Of a DNA stretch of 64,000 bases, positions 7,926 through 17,064 are shown one piece after another. The stretch covers positions 18,785 to 82,784 of the forward strand of contig JABFVL010000025.1 of NCBI GenBank assembly GCA_013362805.1, written 5' to 3'. Both the position numbers and the translations under genes were made by a program. Within the stretch, counting starts at the first letter, position 1; every line of letters begins with the position of its first letter. The notes beneath the pieces were generated by a model that did not search any database, was not told the origin of the DNA, and worked only from the letters and a program-made list of their open reading frames with translations. The stretch comes from Mycobacteriales bacterium (GTDB taxonomy: Bacteria > Actinomycetota > Actinomycetes > Mycobacteriales > QHCE01).

Positions 7926-9102
7926 GTCGATGAGAGATCAGATAGAACGAGTCCTTCGAGGCTGGGACGCCCACGAACGCGGACGCGGAACACCTGTCAT
8001 CGACTTTGATCTGTCTTCTTTTACTGCAGAGGTAACTCCACTTGATCGCATAACTACGCTGGAAAAACTCACCCAACTGTCGAGAATCACAGCTGATGAC
8101 GGGCTTTCGGCGAGACTCACCTCAGATATCACATATCTCCGAGCGCTGCTTGGAGAGCGCCTCCCGCTTGATCAATACATACGGCAAACACAAGGTTGCA
8201 CCGCGGCAGGCTGGCAGCCGGACTACGTCGAGAAAAAGGGCGAGCAGGCACAGTGTGAACTTGCTCAGCTCGGAGTGAAATGGGGGCCCGACACCGAAAA
8301 CGAATTAAACGAAGCAGAGGGTCCGCTCACTCTGGATGCGGCAATCCACACCATGCGAGATGCCATCGACGAATATCTCCCCCGAGTTCGCGAACTAGTC
8401 GGTGTGAACGTCGACCTAAATGTAAACATCGAAACCGACAACGTGGACGCCTACTGGAGCTATTGGGCCGATGGCACCGGAAATGCGATACGCCTGAGGC
8501 TCAATACGCGACGAGCACGTTTCAGCAAAGCCCGCGCGCGATACTTCGCACTTCACGAAGGCGTAGCGCATGGGCTACAAATGGCCAGTTTCGCGCACCA
8601 AGCCACCACCACCAATGTGTCCTGGGTACGTTTTCTGTCGGTTCATTCGTTGTACTTGGTCGCCATTGAGGGCATTGCCCAAGCACTGCCGCTTTTTATC
8701 GCCGCAGACGAACCACATCTGGTCGCGCGCACTCGGTTGGACCATTATCTCAAGCTCGTGCACGCTGAATTGTTTCTCATGATCAACGCGGGAAAATCCC
8801 CAGAAGAATGCATCAGCCATGCCCGAGGACGCGTGCCTTTTTGGAGTGGCAGCGATATCGCTGATCTATTAGCCGATCGGAGCGTCAATCCTTTACTTCG
8901 TTCGTACCTGTGGGCCTACCCCGCTGGGATTGACTGGTTTGTAAATCTTGCTGATCAGCGCCCCGCGAATACTGAGAGGATTCTCCGTGACGTCTATAAC
9001 ACCCCGCTCACCCCAACACAACTCGAAAAGGCATGGCCGGACGGTCCAACTATCGGGGGAAACGCCAACACTGTTCATTTACGGGACATTGCAATTCCCT
9101 GA
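7918..9102 (+). CDS. Unknown protein with an HExxxH motif, possibly metallopeptidase-like
   Basis: A 394-residue protein translationally coupled to the gene before it (ATG at 7918, eight bases inside the upstream gene). A largely helical body carries ALHEGVAHGLQ (His213, Glu214, His218) followed by AIEGIAQALPLF (Glu251). This arrangement recalls the DUF885 peptidase-like family, whose blocks read roughly HExxPGHHxQ and then EGWALYxE, but here the spacing is one residue shorter and the second histidine pair is reduced to HG. It could be a diverged metallopeptidase or a pseudo-enzyme. There is no signal peptide, so the protein is cytoplasmic. The next gene overlaps it by about 116 bases, so the three genes form a tight unit. 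Confidence 0.65.
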   Translation: MNESMRDQIERVLRGWDAHERGRGTPVIDFDLSSFTAEVTPLDRITTLEKLTQLSRITADDGLSARLTSDITYLRALLGERLPLDQYIRQTQGCTAAGWQPDYVEKKGEQAQCELAQLGVKWGPDTENELNEAEGPLTLDAAIHTMRDAIDEYLPRVRELVGVNVDLNVNIETDNVDAYWSYWADGTGNAIRLRLNTRRARFSKARARYFALHEGVAHGLQMASFAHQATTTNVSWVRFLSVHSLYLVAIEGIAQALPLFIAADEPHLVARTRLDHYLKLVHAELFLMINAGKSPEECISHARGRVPFWSGSDIADLLADRSVNPLLRSYLWAYPAGIDWFVNLADQRPANTERILRDVYNTPLTPTQLEKAWPDGPTIGGNANTVHLRDIAIP

Positions 9103-9505
9103 AGTATGGGAAGCAATAATCGGCCGAGTTCCCCACATGCGAGCAGTGACGGTACACGGATGGCAGGCAGTTGAAATCACTATTCCACCGAAAGATCGGA
9201 AGATTCCAGCTCTCGTTCCAGGGTCAGATGCCACCGGAGGCTTTGCCGTGGAGGGTCTGACTCCACATGAGTGGAACGAGGTAGATGAGTTCGAGCTCGA
9301 CCTTTACCAACTGCAACAGGTAACCTTCGAGCAAGGCGGCCATGGATGGTGCTTCGCCTATCTAAAGCGCGCATTATCAAATAATCCAAAATGGAATATT
9401 GGTAATTACGCTTCGACTGAACTCACTGAATATATCGAACTATGCAGAAAGTGGCGCCGCCGAAGAGACGAGCTCATTAATCCAGAGCGATCTAGCGCGT
9501 CATAG
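8987..9505 (+). CDS. Gamma-glutamylcyclotransferase-like (AIG2/GGCT fold) protein
   Basis: A 172-residue protein of the GGCT/AIG2 fold. It shows the LFIYGTLQ nucleotide/substrate-binding loop (YGTL at 32-35), the IPALVPG block, the GGFAVEGL strand and the VDEFE acidic block where the catalytic glutamate of cyclotransferases lies. Related enzymes release 5-oxoproline from gamma-glutamyl amines or peptides; the substrate here is unknown. I chose the GTG at 8987 because a GAGAGG box lies seven bases upstream; an ATG at 8948 is possible. The gene overlaps the HExxxH gene by about 116 bases. The C-terminal 40 residues are Arg-rich and specific to this protein. Confidence 0.75.
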   Translation: MTSITPRSPQHNSKRHGRTVQLSGETPTLFIYGTLQFPEVWEAIIGRVPHMRAVTVHGWQAVEITIPPKDRKIPALVPGSDATGGFAVEGLTPHEWNEVDEFELDLYQLQQVTFEQGGHGWCFAYLKRALSNNPKWNIGNYASTELTEYIELCRKWRRRRDELINPERSSAS

Positions 9506-9671
9506 ATCCACACATCGAGTTGTCAATGCTCCCAAGCGTGCGTGTTCGCCGCGTTCTTCCCGCCATCAAGTTTGGCCGCCGTAGGCGATGGTGCGCAGCA
9601 TTTGAAAATGGAGCACCGACCCTCGATGCGGAGGGACAGGTTGCCCGCAGGTCGTGCCTATGCTCGGGCCC

Positions 9672-10025
9672 ATGACATTGGAATGGGAACAGATCATTGT
9701 CGATTCCGCTGACCCCATCGCTCTCGGGCATTGGTGGGCCGAGGCTCTCGGCTGGGTAGTGGTCGACGAATCCGCGGAGGTCATCGAGATCCGACCTGCG
9801 CCGGACCAGCTGCCAGGGCTACTCTTCGTGCCTGTCCCCGAGGGCAAGACGTCGAAGAACCGGCTCCACCCCGACTTTCGCCCCGACGACCAGAGGGCCG
9901 AGGTCGCCCGGCTGCTTTCCCTCGGCGCCCGGCGCGCCGACAGTGTGCGGGACGAGCAACACTGGGTAACCCTCCTTGACCCGGAGGGAAACGAATTCTG
10001 CATCCTGGGCGAGCGGAAAAGCTAA
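9672..10025 (+). CDS. VOC (glyoxalase/bleomycin-resistance) superfamily protein
   Basis: A 117-residue single-domain VOC protein. The opening LEWEQIIVDSADPIALGHWW, the central LLFVPVPEGK with RLHPDFRPDD, and the closing WVTLLDPEGNEFCIL are the standard blocks of the actinobacterial glyoxalase-like type. Such proteins bind a metal or small molecule as dimers, and many are uncharacterised enzymes or resistance proteins. The ATG at 9672 fits the usual family start; GTG at 9654 is an alternative. It stands alone between the accessory trio and ispH. Higher GC and cleaner codon use than the accessory genes upstream suggest it belongs to the host background. Confidence 0.85.
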   Translation: MTLEWEQIIVDSADPIALGHWWAEALGWVVVDESAEVIEIRPAPDQLPGLLFVPVPEGKTSKNRLHPDFRPDDQRAEVARLLSLGARRADSVRDEQHWVTLLDPEGNEFCILGERKS

Positions 10026-10141
10026 GCGGAGCGCCAAACTCTGTGAGCCGAAGCCACGATCGTTAGCTTCGAACGAGGGCACTCTCGGCCGTGAACGCGT
10101 CTTCAAAACAGTCAGCTGCACTCGCCGAGGCTAAGGACGGC

Positions 10142-11083
10142 CTACCGCAAAACGGCGGGCAGGGCGAAGAACATGTCTTCCGAAACAGGCTCGACTTCAT
10201 CGACATTGTTGAAGCCCCGCTCGGCGAGCAGGCTCAGCACCCCTTGCACGAGCTCATCAGGCACCGACGCGCCTGAGCTGATGCCTACTGTGGTGACCCC
10301 GTCGAGCCAAGCCGGGTCAATTTCGCTCGCGTAGTCAATGAGGTAGGACGCTTTGGCGCCAGCACCAAGCGCAACTTCAACGAGGCGCACCGAGTTCGAT
10401 GAGTTTCGCGAGCCCACCACCAGCACCAGATCGCATTGTGGAGCGATTTCTTTGACCGCCAGCTGACGGTTTTGGGTGGCTTAGCAGATGTCGTCGCTGG
10501 GTGGCGACTGCAGCAGCGGGAAGCGGGCTTTGAGCTTGTCCACTGTTTCGAGCGTTTCGTCAACGCTCAGTGTGGTCTGGGACAACCACACCACCCGGGA
10601 TTCATCGCGCACCTGCAAGGAGGCGATGTCATCGGTGTTGTCGACCAGTTGGGTGCGGTGTGGGGCCTCACCGAGCGTGCCTTCAACTTCTTCATGACCT
10701 TCATGCCCGATGAGCAAAATGTCGTAGTCGTTGGCCGCGAATCGGCGTGCCTCAGCGTGCACTTTTGTAACGAGCGGACAAGTGGCGTCGATGGCCCGCA
10801 GATTCCGCTCCTTGGCTTGCTCATGCACCACGGGTGACACGCCGTGAGCCGAGAAAATGACTACCGAGCCTTCAGGCACTTCGTCGGTCTCTTGCACAAA
10901 TATGGCGCCCTTGGATTCCAAGGTGCTGACCACGTGCTTGTTGTGCACAATCTCTTTACGCACGTAGATGGGCGCGCCATATTTTTCGAGCGCTTTTTCC
11001 ACCGCCAACACGGCCCGATCGACACCGGCGCAGTAGCCGCGCGGTTTAGCCAGCAGGACGCGTTTTGTGGTGGCAGCAGTCAC
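10142..11083 (-). pseudogene. ispH: 4-hydroxy-3-methylbut-2-enyl diphosphate reductase with an in-frame stop
   Basis: IspH (LytB), the last enzyme of the MEP isoprenoid pathway, a [4Fe-4S] reductase that makes IPP and DMAPP. From GTG 11083 the protein reads normally: [16 protein letters not shown] with the first cluster cysteine, the [11 protein letters not shown] block with the second, and the DDIC block with the family's DDICYATQNRQ context. At that point the codon after DDIC is TAA (complement of 10481-10483), where family members have tyrosine (TAC/TAT). The frame then continues intact as [12 protein letters not shown] through the third cysteine ([10 protein letters not shown]) and the [10 protein letters not shown] block to TAG at 10142. 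One base change thus splits an otherwise perfect 313-codon gene. It may be a sequencing error, a real nonsense mutation with a second ispH elsewhere, or read-through. The first 200 residues alone would lack the third cluster ligand. Confidence 0.88.
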
Positions 11084-11125
11084 GACCCCATCGTAGGCGA
11101 ACCCGCCAATGCGGGGTATTCGGCG

Positions 11126-11293
11126 CTACACCCACGCACCCCAAGCGAGCCACTGTTTCGTTTCTCGTTCTTGCTGCGACAACGCGTCTTCCGCCGGCGC
11201 GGTCACGTCACGCTCTTCGACCATTTCCTCTTGACGGACACGTTTGGGCAGCTCACGATATGGGTTTTCGCGGGGAACCTTACGTTTTTCCAT
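11126..11293 (-). CDS. Possible small charged protein upstream of ispH
   Basis: A 55-codon frame starting MEKRKVPRENPYRELPKRV, with an acidic middle (EEMVEERDVTAPAEDAL) and ending in a Trp-rich tail (KQWLAWGAWV). It lies between ispH and xseA on the ispH strand, 42 bases before the ispH start. The charged, low-complexity composition resembles a real small protein more than noise, and the gap is otherwise empty. Against it, the GAGG box is only one base from the ATG, too close for a standard start. No family is recognised. Confidence 0.35.
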   Translation of the reverse strand: MEKRKVPRENPYRELPKRVRQEEMVEERDVTAPAEDALSQQERETKQWLAWGAWV

Positions 11294-11347
11294 GCCTCAA
11301 TTCTAGGCGCGCGTGTATAGCTCCTTGAGGTACGTAAGCTGGCACGC

Positions 11348-12544
11348 ATGACCTCTTCGCCCGAAGAACCGTGGCCCGTACGTGTGGTGAGTCAAAAAAT
11401 CGGTGAGTGGATCGCCAGGCTCGGCGAGGTGTGGGTGGAGGGGCAACTTACCCAGATTTCCCAGCGTCCCGGCACCAAGATGGCGTTCGCGACGCTGCGT
11501 GACCCCTCCAGCGACATCAGCATCTCCGTGACGTGTTGGCGCGGGGTGTTGGACAAAACACCGCTCGCGGAGGGCGCGCGGGTGATTGTGCGGGCCAAAC
11601 CCGAGTTTTACGCATCCCGTGGAACTTTGTCGCTGCGCGCGGCGGAGTTCCGCGAAGTCGGCATTGGCGAGTTGCTGGCCAGGCTGGAGAAGCTGAAAGC
11701 TCAACTGCGCGGCGAAGGGTTGTTCGCACCGGAATTGAAGAAGACTTTGCCATTTTTGCCGCACAATGTCGGGCTCATCACGGGCCGCGCCTCGGCCGCT
11801 GAGCGCGATGTTTTGCAAAACGCGACGAGACGGTGGCCAGCGGTGCACTTCGCCATTCGCAACGTCGCGGTGCAGGGCCCTTCTTCGGTACCAGAAGTGA
11901 TCAACGCGCTGGAAGAGCTGGATAAAGATCCTGATGTTGATGTCATCGTCATTGCCCGAGGCGGTGGCTCATTGGAGGATCTTTTGCCGTTCTCCGATGA
12001 GGCACTGTGTCGCGCGGTGTTCGCGTGTGAGACTCCGGTGATTTCGGCGATCGGGCATGAACCGGATGCACCGATTTTGGACTTTGTGGCGGATGTCCGA
12101 GCTTCCACCCCCACTGACGCGGGCAAGCGTGTGGTGCCTGATTTCGCGGAAGAAGTGGAACGACTGCGCATTGCCCGCACTCGTCTCAATCATGGCGTGA
12201 CCCGCAAGCTGGAGCGGGAAGAACAATGGTTGGACCACGTCCGATCTCGACCTATTTTCGCGGATCCACACCTTATGTTTACCGCACGCCACGATGATGT
12301 CACCCGGTTGTTGGATCAAGCCCGACGCGTGTTTGCCCACCGTTTGGACGCCGCACGCGCTGATATCACGCATGCCAAGGCCCAAATGCGGGCTTTGTCT
12401 CCGCAGTCCACCCTGGATCGCGGCTACGCGGTGGTGCAACGAGTGGATGATGACAGCGTGGTGCGGGACGCTTCACATACAACATCAGGAGATGCCTTGC
12501 GCATTCGCCTGGCAGTGGGCGAACTCACCGCAACAGCGGATTGA
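11348..12544 (+). CDS. xseA: Exodeoxyribonuclease VII large subunit
   Basis: XseA, the catalytic large subunit of exonuclease VII, which degrades single-stranded DNA in both directions. The 398-residue protein has the N-terminal OB fold (residues 10-100, with VWVEGQLTQ and VTCWRG), then the catalytic core with [38 protein letters not shown], and [25 protein letters not shown], all family hallmarks. The coiled-coil arm and the C-terminal [10 protein letters not shown] block are also present. Length is normal. The small subunit xseB normally follows, but only 173 bases separate xseA from the next gene and no xseB frame fits there. It is divergent from ispH, as in other actinomycetes. Confidence 0.96.
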   Translation: MTSSPEEPWPVRVVSQKIGEWIARLGEVWVEGQLTQISQRPGTKMAFATLRDPSSDISISVTCWRGVLDKTPLAEGARVIVRAKPEFYASRGTLSLRAAEFREVGIGELLARLEKLKAQLRGEGLFAPELKKTLPFLPHNVGLITGRASAAERDVLQNATRRWPAVHFAIRNVAVQGPSSVPEVINALEELDKDPDVDVIVIARGGGSLEDLLPFSDEALCRAVFACETPVISAIGHEPDAPILDFVADVRASTPTDAGKRVVPDFAEEVERLRIARTRLNHGVTRKLEREEQWLDHVRSRPIFADPHLMFTARHDDVTRLLDQARRVFAHRLDAARADITHAKAQMRALSPQSTLDRGYAVVQRVDDDSVVRDASHTTSGDALRIRLAVGELTATAD

Positions 12545-12717
12545 CCAAAACCCCTGCGTTAAATCACCAAATATCACCACGAAGACAGATAACCCTTAGC
12601 ACTATCGCGGGATAACCAAACGGCTGATTTTGCCCTGGGCGAACATTTCCATGCGAAATCACGCTAAGATCACAATCGCACGTTCGCGAACCGTGTCATC
12701 CGAAAAGAGCACCCACT

Positions 12718-13338
12718 ATGGCAGAAATTCTGATCCCCATCGGTCACGACATCGGACCCGTATATCAAGGCCCCACCGATGTCGGTCCAGAGTCATACGA
12801 CATTCGCTTCGGCGACGGCTCATTTAGCCTCAGCTCAGACGAATACCTTGTGTGGCTCAGCGCCCATGGTGATCCAGCCAGCGGCTCATTCGACGCCCCC
12901 ACCCGGGACAGCGTCATCAAAGCCGCCGAAGCGGAACAAGCCATCGATGCCGCTGACTGTTTGTCCGCGCTCATCGAAGCCGGGGCTCTCGCACCCATCA
13001 ACGCGGATTCGGCCATGGCCGTTCGCTCATTCGCGCAAAACCACCGCGCACTGCCCCTCCAGCGCGGGCTGGGCAACAACCCAGACACCCCCGGGTTGTT
13101 CCAAATTCAAACCGAGTCAACGGTCCCAGTCATCGTTGACGCTGGAACCTACTTCATCTGGATGTACGGCAACCAATTCCCCAGCCTGTGGGAAGGCTGC
13201 ACCGAACTCGCCGAACAATTCAAAGACTCCGACGCCGGTGACGACGCACCACCAGCCGAAGAACTCCTCACCAGATTCCTATCCGCACTGCCCGCGCTCC
13301 TCGCTGGCAACTGTGTCTATTTCGATCGGAAGGCATAA
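12718..13338 (+). CDS. Unknown protein, partner of the 689-residue gene
   Basis: A 206-residue protein that I do not recognise. It has no signal peptide or membrane helix. Residues 30-95 (FSLSSDEYLVWLSAHG, then a helix, then LSALIEAGALAPI) look like a small winged-helix or PqqD-like unit; the rest is mixed alpha/beta with a QTESTVPVIVDAGTYFIWMYG strand pair. It is acidic. Only three bases separate its stop from the ATG of the 689-residue gene, so they form an operon. The pair sits between xseA and glpX, where many actinomycetes carry xseB and a DUF4245 gene, so it appears inserted into a conserved block. Confidence 0.7.
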   Translation: MAEILIPIGHDIGPVYQGPTDVGPESYDIRFGDGSFSLSSDEYLVWLSAHGDPASGSFDAPTRDSVIKAAEAEQAIDAADCLSALIEAGALAPINADSAMAVRSFAQNHRALPLQRGLGNNPDTPGLFQIQTESTVPVIVDAGTYFIWMYGNQFPSLWEGCTELAEQFKDSDAGDDAPPAEELLTRFLSALPALLAGNCVYFDRKA

Positions 13339-13341
13339 GTC

Positions 13342-15411
13342 ATGGCCCTCGCACCCACTCCACAACGCGGCGTTTTAAAACGGGCGGGTTCACGCTGGCG
13401 CAGCCGGAACGTGTGGTTCCGAGCGGCCGCGTTCGTGCTGACCGGCGGCATCGGAACATTCCTTCAGTACCGAAATGATCGACGCGCCATCATCGCTGAA
13501 GACGCCGAACGTCGCTTCTACACCGAACAAGGCGCCGAACGAGTTCGCAACCAGCTCGAAAACGAGCGTGATTTCGCGGGCGAGTACCAACGGACAGGCG
13601 CCGAACTCCAAGTCGCCATCGCCGCGCTCAGAGGCGTTCCGCTGGACAGCGAAGACCCAGCGCACCAAGATGCCATCCACCGGGCTCAGGTGGCCATTAT
13701 GGACTTCAACCTTGCCCACGCCAACTACCAGCAGGGTCTTACCCAAGTCGGCACCAACCCGACTGACCTGGAACTCAACCCAGATCAGCGGATTCCGCGC
13801 CGAGCGATCCGCGCACCGCTCACGTTGGAAAACTTGCTACAGCAAGACGAATCCGGCCGACAGCTTGGCTTGGAGAACTTCGTAGCGAACTACGACGCGA
13901 CCATGCGCGAAGAAGCTCGACTGGACTACGCACGTCAACAATTGATTGACATAATCAACCAGCGCATTCCCGTCGACACTGACCCGCCAAACATCGTTTA
14001 CGACAAGCGCAACCGCCTAGCGGCCCAAGACGCCGCCGCAAACCGCGCATTCCGTGATGCGGTGCGGGCCTACCAAAGCAACGCCGCTGACCACACCATG
14101 CGCGTCATTCGCACCGCGAACGTGGACACCACCACCCGACGAGCACCAGTCGCGCCCGCTCCAGTCGCCGGTGGCCTGCCGATTCCGCCCCCGCCTCCCG
14201 GAACAACGCCACCGGCGCCACCGGCCCCGCCCGCTCCCGGAGCCGGCGCATACACACCTCCCACCGGTCGCGGACGTCGTCGGGCGCATTTCCGCGGTCA
14301 CGGAGATCACTTCCGTCAAAACCCTATTGCGACGACCGCGCAAGTTATCAACGGTCTTTCGCGGGAGCGTCAGCTGAGTTCAGTGGATCGCGCGGTAAAT
14401 GCCGCGATTGAGACCTACCGCACATACATGACACGTGCTAACGAAAACGCCCAGCTTGCCAACCAGATTTTCAATGGCGTCAATCCCGGCACAAGCTTTG
14501 CCGAACGGCAGCAAGAACTAGACCGCTTGCAGGCACAACTGGATCAAGATGTCAGTAACTCGTTCACTTTGGGGTCATATGACTATCGCACCACAAGAAT
14601 AGAAGACATTAAATTCACGCAATACGGCGATCCTGACAATAAGAAGGATCGCGGCGTGGTGGGCAGAATCAGTGAAGCCCAGAGGGGTCTTGGGCGGCAT
14701 GCCGAAACAATCGAGCTCAGCCTCGTAATCAACGCTATAAGGGACAATGAAATCAGCTATGACATGATTTCAACCGGCATCAACGAAGATGCCACAACGG
14801 AAAGGCTCGCTGAGCTAGGGCTTTCACACTCAGCCGCAAGAAAATTGGGTCAACACCCTTCTGGCTCCGAAGAAGGCCAAGCAATAATCACCGCGGTACG
14901 CGGCCTTTCCGACAAAGCGCGCGAAAAAGGCACCGAGCTCGCCGGGCTACGAGCCCAATCCAACCACCTGGAGCAGGCTCGCAAGAAGGCTTGGCAAGAG
15001 CAGCTCGACCTGCTTACCTCAGACCCGGATCTGGCTCCGCTCCTAGAGCTCCGTAAAAACGTGGCGGAGAAGAGAGAAGAGCTAAAACAAGACCGCGAAA
15101 CGCACCAACAGCTATCCGAATCGGTGAGGGCCGATGTCGATAGCGCGAATACCGCGGTCGACGAAGCTCTCAGCCGCGCCAGCCAAGCTCGGGACCATGT
15201 GCGCGCACGGAACACTCGAGCGGCAACCCGGGCGGCCCGCACAGGTGTCGGTAGCGCCCCGACCCGAGCTCGCCAGGTTCAAGCGAGTGACATCACTCAA
15301 GGACGGAGCGCCCCCACGGTTGCACCATTGCCGGTAACTGGCCCTCCCATGCCAGCGTCACCGCCCGCACCGGCGCCGACACCCGCTGGGTCGCCCGCAC
15401 CAACCCGCTAA
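13342..15411 (+). CDS. Large unknown coiled-coil protein with Pro-rich linkers
   Basis: A 689-residue unknown protein, second gene of an operon with the 206-residue protein; a GGAAGG box precedes the ATG. Layout: basic N terminus, one short hydrophobic stretch (about 29-43, AAAFVLTGGIGTFLQ) that could anchor it to the membrane, a helical region to about 255, a Pro-rich linker (275-300, runs of prolines with Ala/Gly), a Gly/Arg/His patch (310-325), a second long helical and coiled-coil region (345-640), and a Pro/Ala tail. The heptad-like ELREKR-type composition suggests a filament or scaffold. It resembles the 1045-residue protein at 35202 in design (helices, Pro/Gly linkers, coiled coils), but I see no alignable segment. 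No function can be assigned. Confidence 0.75.
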   Translation: MALAPTPQRGVLKRAGSRWRSRNVWFRAAAFVLTGGIGTFLQYRNDRRAIIAEDAERRFYTEQGAERVRNQLENERDFAGEYQRTGAELQVAIAALRGVPLDSEDPAHQDAIHRAQVAIMDFNLAHANYQQGLTQVGTNPTDLELNPDQRIPRRAIRAPLTLENLLQQDESGRQLGLENFVANYDATMREEARLDYARQQLIDIINQRIPVDTDPPNIVYDKRNRLAAQDAAANRAFRDAVRAYQSNAADHTMRVIRTANVDTTTRRAPVAPAPVAGGLPIPPPPPGTTPPAPPAPPAPGAGAYTPPTGRGRRRAHFRGHGDHFRQNPIATTAQVINGLSRERQLSSVDRAVNAAIETYRTYMTRANENAQLANQIFNGVNPGTSFAERQQELDRLQAQLDQDVSNSFTLGSYDYRTTRIEDIKFTQYGDPDNKKDRGVVGRISEAQRGLGRHAETIELSLVINAIRDNEISYDMISTGINEDATTERLAELGLSHSAARKLGQHPSGSEEGQAIITAVRGLSDKAREKGTELAGLRAQSNHLEQARKKAWQEQLDLLTSDPDLAPLLELRKNVAEKREELKQDRETHQQLSESVRADVDSANTAVDEALSRASQARDHVRARNTRAATRAARTGVGSAPTRARQVQASDITQGRSAPTVAPLPVTGPPMPASPPAPAPTPAGSPAPTR

Positions 15412-15415
15412 ACCG

Positions 15416-15461
15416 ACACGGCCGTGCTGGGGGTGAATTCGCCCTCAACACGGCCGTGCTG
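15416..15461 (+). terminator. Hairpin after the 689-residue gene
   Basis: Two copies of ACACGGCCGTGCTG (15416-15429 and 15448-15461) contain the palindrome CACGGCCGTG, so the arms pair with each other around an 18-base centre that itself has GGG/CCC pairing. It begins five bases after the stop codon. It probably ends transcription of the 12718-15411 operon before glpX. There is no T-run. Confidence 0.55.
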
Positions 15462-15540
15462 TGTGCGGCCCATATACGCCGAGTGTTCTTCCCATCTGCC
15501 AGGATGTTTATCGACCGTGCCCCCCGATGATGGAGGATTT

Positions 15541-16563
15541 GTGACCGACACTCAGCCAAACCCAGCCGATGCCAGTTCGAGCAAGCAGCTCCCCGACCGC
15601 AACTTGGCCCTTGAGTTGGTGCGGATCACCGAAGCGGCAGCGATGGCGGCTGGACGTTGGGTGGGGCGTGGCGACAAGATCGGCGGTGATCAGGCCGCCG
15701 TTGACGCGATGCGCAAATTGATCAACTCGGTGAGCATGCAAGGCGTTGTGGTCATTGGTGAGGGCGAAAAAGACAACGCGCCCATGCTTTTTAACGGCGA
15801 AGAAGTCGGCAACGGTGACGGCCCGGCCTGCGATGTGGCGGTAGACCCGATCGACGGCACCACGCTGATGGCCAAGGGAATGCCCAACTCCATTGCCGTG
15901 ATCGCGTTGTCTGAGCGCGGCGCCATGTTTGACCCGTCTGCTGTTTTCTACATGGAAAAGCTGGTGGTGGGCAATGAGGCCGCTGATGTCATCGACATCA
16001 ACGCACCCGTGGGTGAAAACATCTCACGTGTGGCTCGAGCCAAGAACTCGGGCGTTGAAGACGTCACGGTGTGCATTTTGGATCGGCCTCGACATGATCA
16101 AATCGTTCGCGAAGTGCGCGAAGCTGGTGCTCGAATCAAGTTCATCTCAGATGGCGATGTCGCTGGCGCTATTTCGGCTGCCCGCGAGGGCACCGGCGTG
16201 GACATGCTGATGGGCATTGGTGGCACGCCCGAGGGCATCATCGCGGCCGCCGCGTTGAAATGCACTGGCGGCGCGATGCAGGCCAAGTTGTGGCCGAAGG
16301 ACGACGATGAGCGTCGTCGGGCTATCGACGCCGGGCATGACTTGGACCGGGTTTTGCACACCGACGATCTTGTGCGTGGCGAAAACGTGTTCTTCTGCGC
16401 CACGGGAATCACCGATGGCGATTTGATGCAAGGCGTGCGATACCGCTCCGGTGGCGCTACCACGCAATCGTTGGTCATGCGGTCTAAGAGCGGCACGATC
16501 CGCACGGTAGAGAGCTACCACCGTCTGGAAAAACTGCGCAGCTATTCGCTGATTGATTTTTAG
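15541..16563 (+). CDS. glpX: Fructose-1,6-bisphosphatase class II
   Basis: GlpX-type fructose-1,6-bisphosphatase, the gluconeogenic phosphatase of actinomycetes, 340 residues. Diagnostic blocks are [32 protein letters not shown] with metal ligands, [17 protein letters not shown] (the DPIDGT metal site), [11 protein letters not shown] and [16 protein letters not shown]. All are intact. I chose GTG at 15541, which has GGAGG seven bases upstream; the frame is open further 5' but lacks family similarity. From memory, glpX neighbours fumarase in M. tuberculosis (Rv1099c next to Rv1098c). Here fumarase follows 4.3 kb later, after an insertion. It works with pckG at 41.7 kb in gluconeogenesis. Confidence 0.97.
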   Translation: MTDTQPNPADASSSKQLPDRNLALELVRITEAAAMAAGRWVGRGDKIGGDQAAVDAMRKLINSVSMQGVVVIGEGEKDNAPMLFNGEEVGNGDGPACDVAVDPIDGTTLMAKGMPNSIAVIALSERGAMFDPSAVFYMEKLVVGNEAADVIDINAPVGENISRVARAKNSGVEDVTVCILDRPRHDQIVREVREAGARIKFISDGDVAGAISAAREGTGVDMLMGIGGTPEGIIAAAALKCTGGAMQAKLWPKDDDERRRAIDAGHDLDRVLHTDDLVRGENVFFCATGITDGDLMQGVRYRSGGATTQSLVMRSKSGTIRTVESYHRLEKLRSYSLIDF

Positions 16564-16572
16564 CTTTCTAGC

Positions 16573-16652
16573 AGCGCCGACGTTCATCTGGTCCAACCGC
16601 CATGAGGCATCTGCCTATTGGTCGACTTTTGGTCGGATAGAACGTCGGCGCT
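16573..16652. repeat. Perfect 13-base inverted repeat with a 54-base centre
   Basis: AGCGCCGACGTTC at 16573-16585 is matched exactly by its reverse complement at 16640-16652. It lies between the convergent glpX and cupin genes. As RNA it could form a long-looped hairpin that terminates either transcript; the loop is larger than in ordinary terminators. It might also be a remnant of a mobile element's ends. Confidence 0.5.
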
Positions 16653-16654
16653 TA

Positions 16655-16682
16655 GGTTGTGGCTATGCGGTTGTGGCTATGC
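16655..16682. repeat. Tandem 14-base duplication overlapping the cupin stop codon
   Basis: The unit GGTTGTGGCTATGC occurs twice in direct succession (16655-16668 and 16669-16682). The cupin stop codon (16677-16679, minus strand) lies in the second copy, so slippage here would affect only the region after the stop or the last two codons. It is a recent-looking small duplication. Confidence 0.6.
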
Positions 16683-16997
16683 GGCCCACGGGAGTGGGTG
16701 CACCGCGGAATTTCCGGGAATGGTCGCATGGCCACCAGCGGGCATGGAAACCAACGCCTGCAGCCCCTCGTTTCCAGCCGTGATCTGCCGCGTTTCCGTA
16801 GGCGGGAGCACCAGTGCGTCTCCCGCTCGTACTTCATGGGTGCCGGAGTCGATAGTCACGGTCGCGCTGCCGTCTAGAATTGCCCAAATTTGTTCGCGAC
16901 TGATCGTATGGGCAGGACCTTGCGCCCCGGCTTCCATTTCGACGCGCCAGGTGCTTATTTCGGCGGTGCCACGGCTGGGTGTTGCGATGCTTGTCAT
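16677..16997 (-). CDS. Cupin-domain protein
   Basis: A 106-residue single-domain cupin. The first cupin block shows GAQGPAHTISREQIWAILDG (metal-type His and Glu positions) and the second shows GDALVLPPTETRQI. Small cupins of this type are often metal-dependent or effector-binding. I chose the ATG at 16997 because the domain begins there; the frame continues open to a TTG at 17069, but that extension would run through the operator region. It is divergent from a MarR regulator 128 bases away with inverted repeats between, so it is probably the regulator's target. The substrate is unknown. Confidence 0.8.
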   Translation of the reverse strand: MTSIATPSRGTAEISTWRVEMEAGAQGPAHTISREQIWAILDGSATVTIDSGTHEVRAGDALVLPPTETRQITAGNEGLQALVSMPAGGHATIPGNSAVHPLPWAA

Positions 16998-17064
16998 GGT
17001 CCCGGCAGCGGTGTGTGTCGCGGGATGAGTTTCTTTCGGGTTTACCTGCCTGAACACCCCTTGT

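Noticed and set aside
12545..12717. xseB downstream of xseA
   Set aside because: The gap is only 173 bases and no frame shows the exonuclease VII small-subunit pattern.
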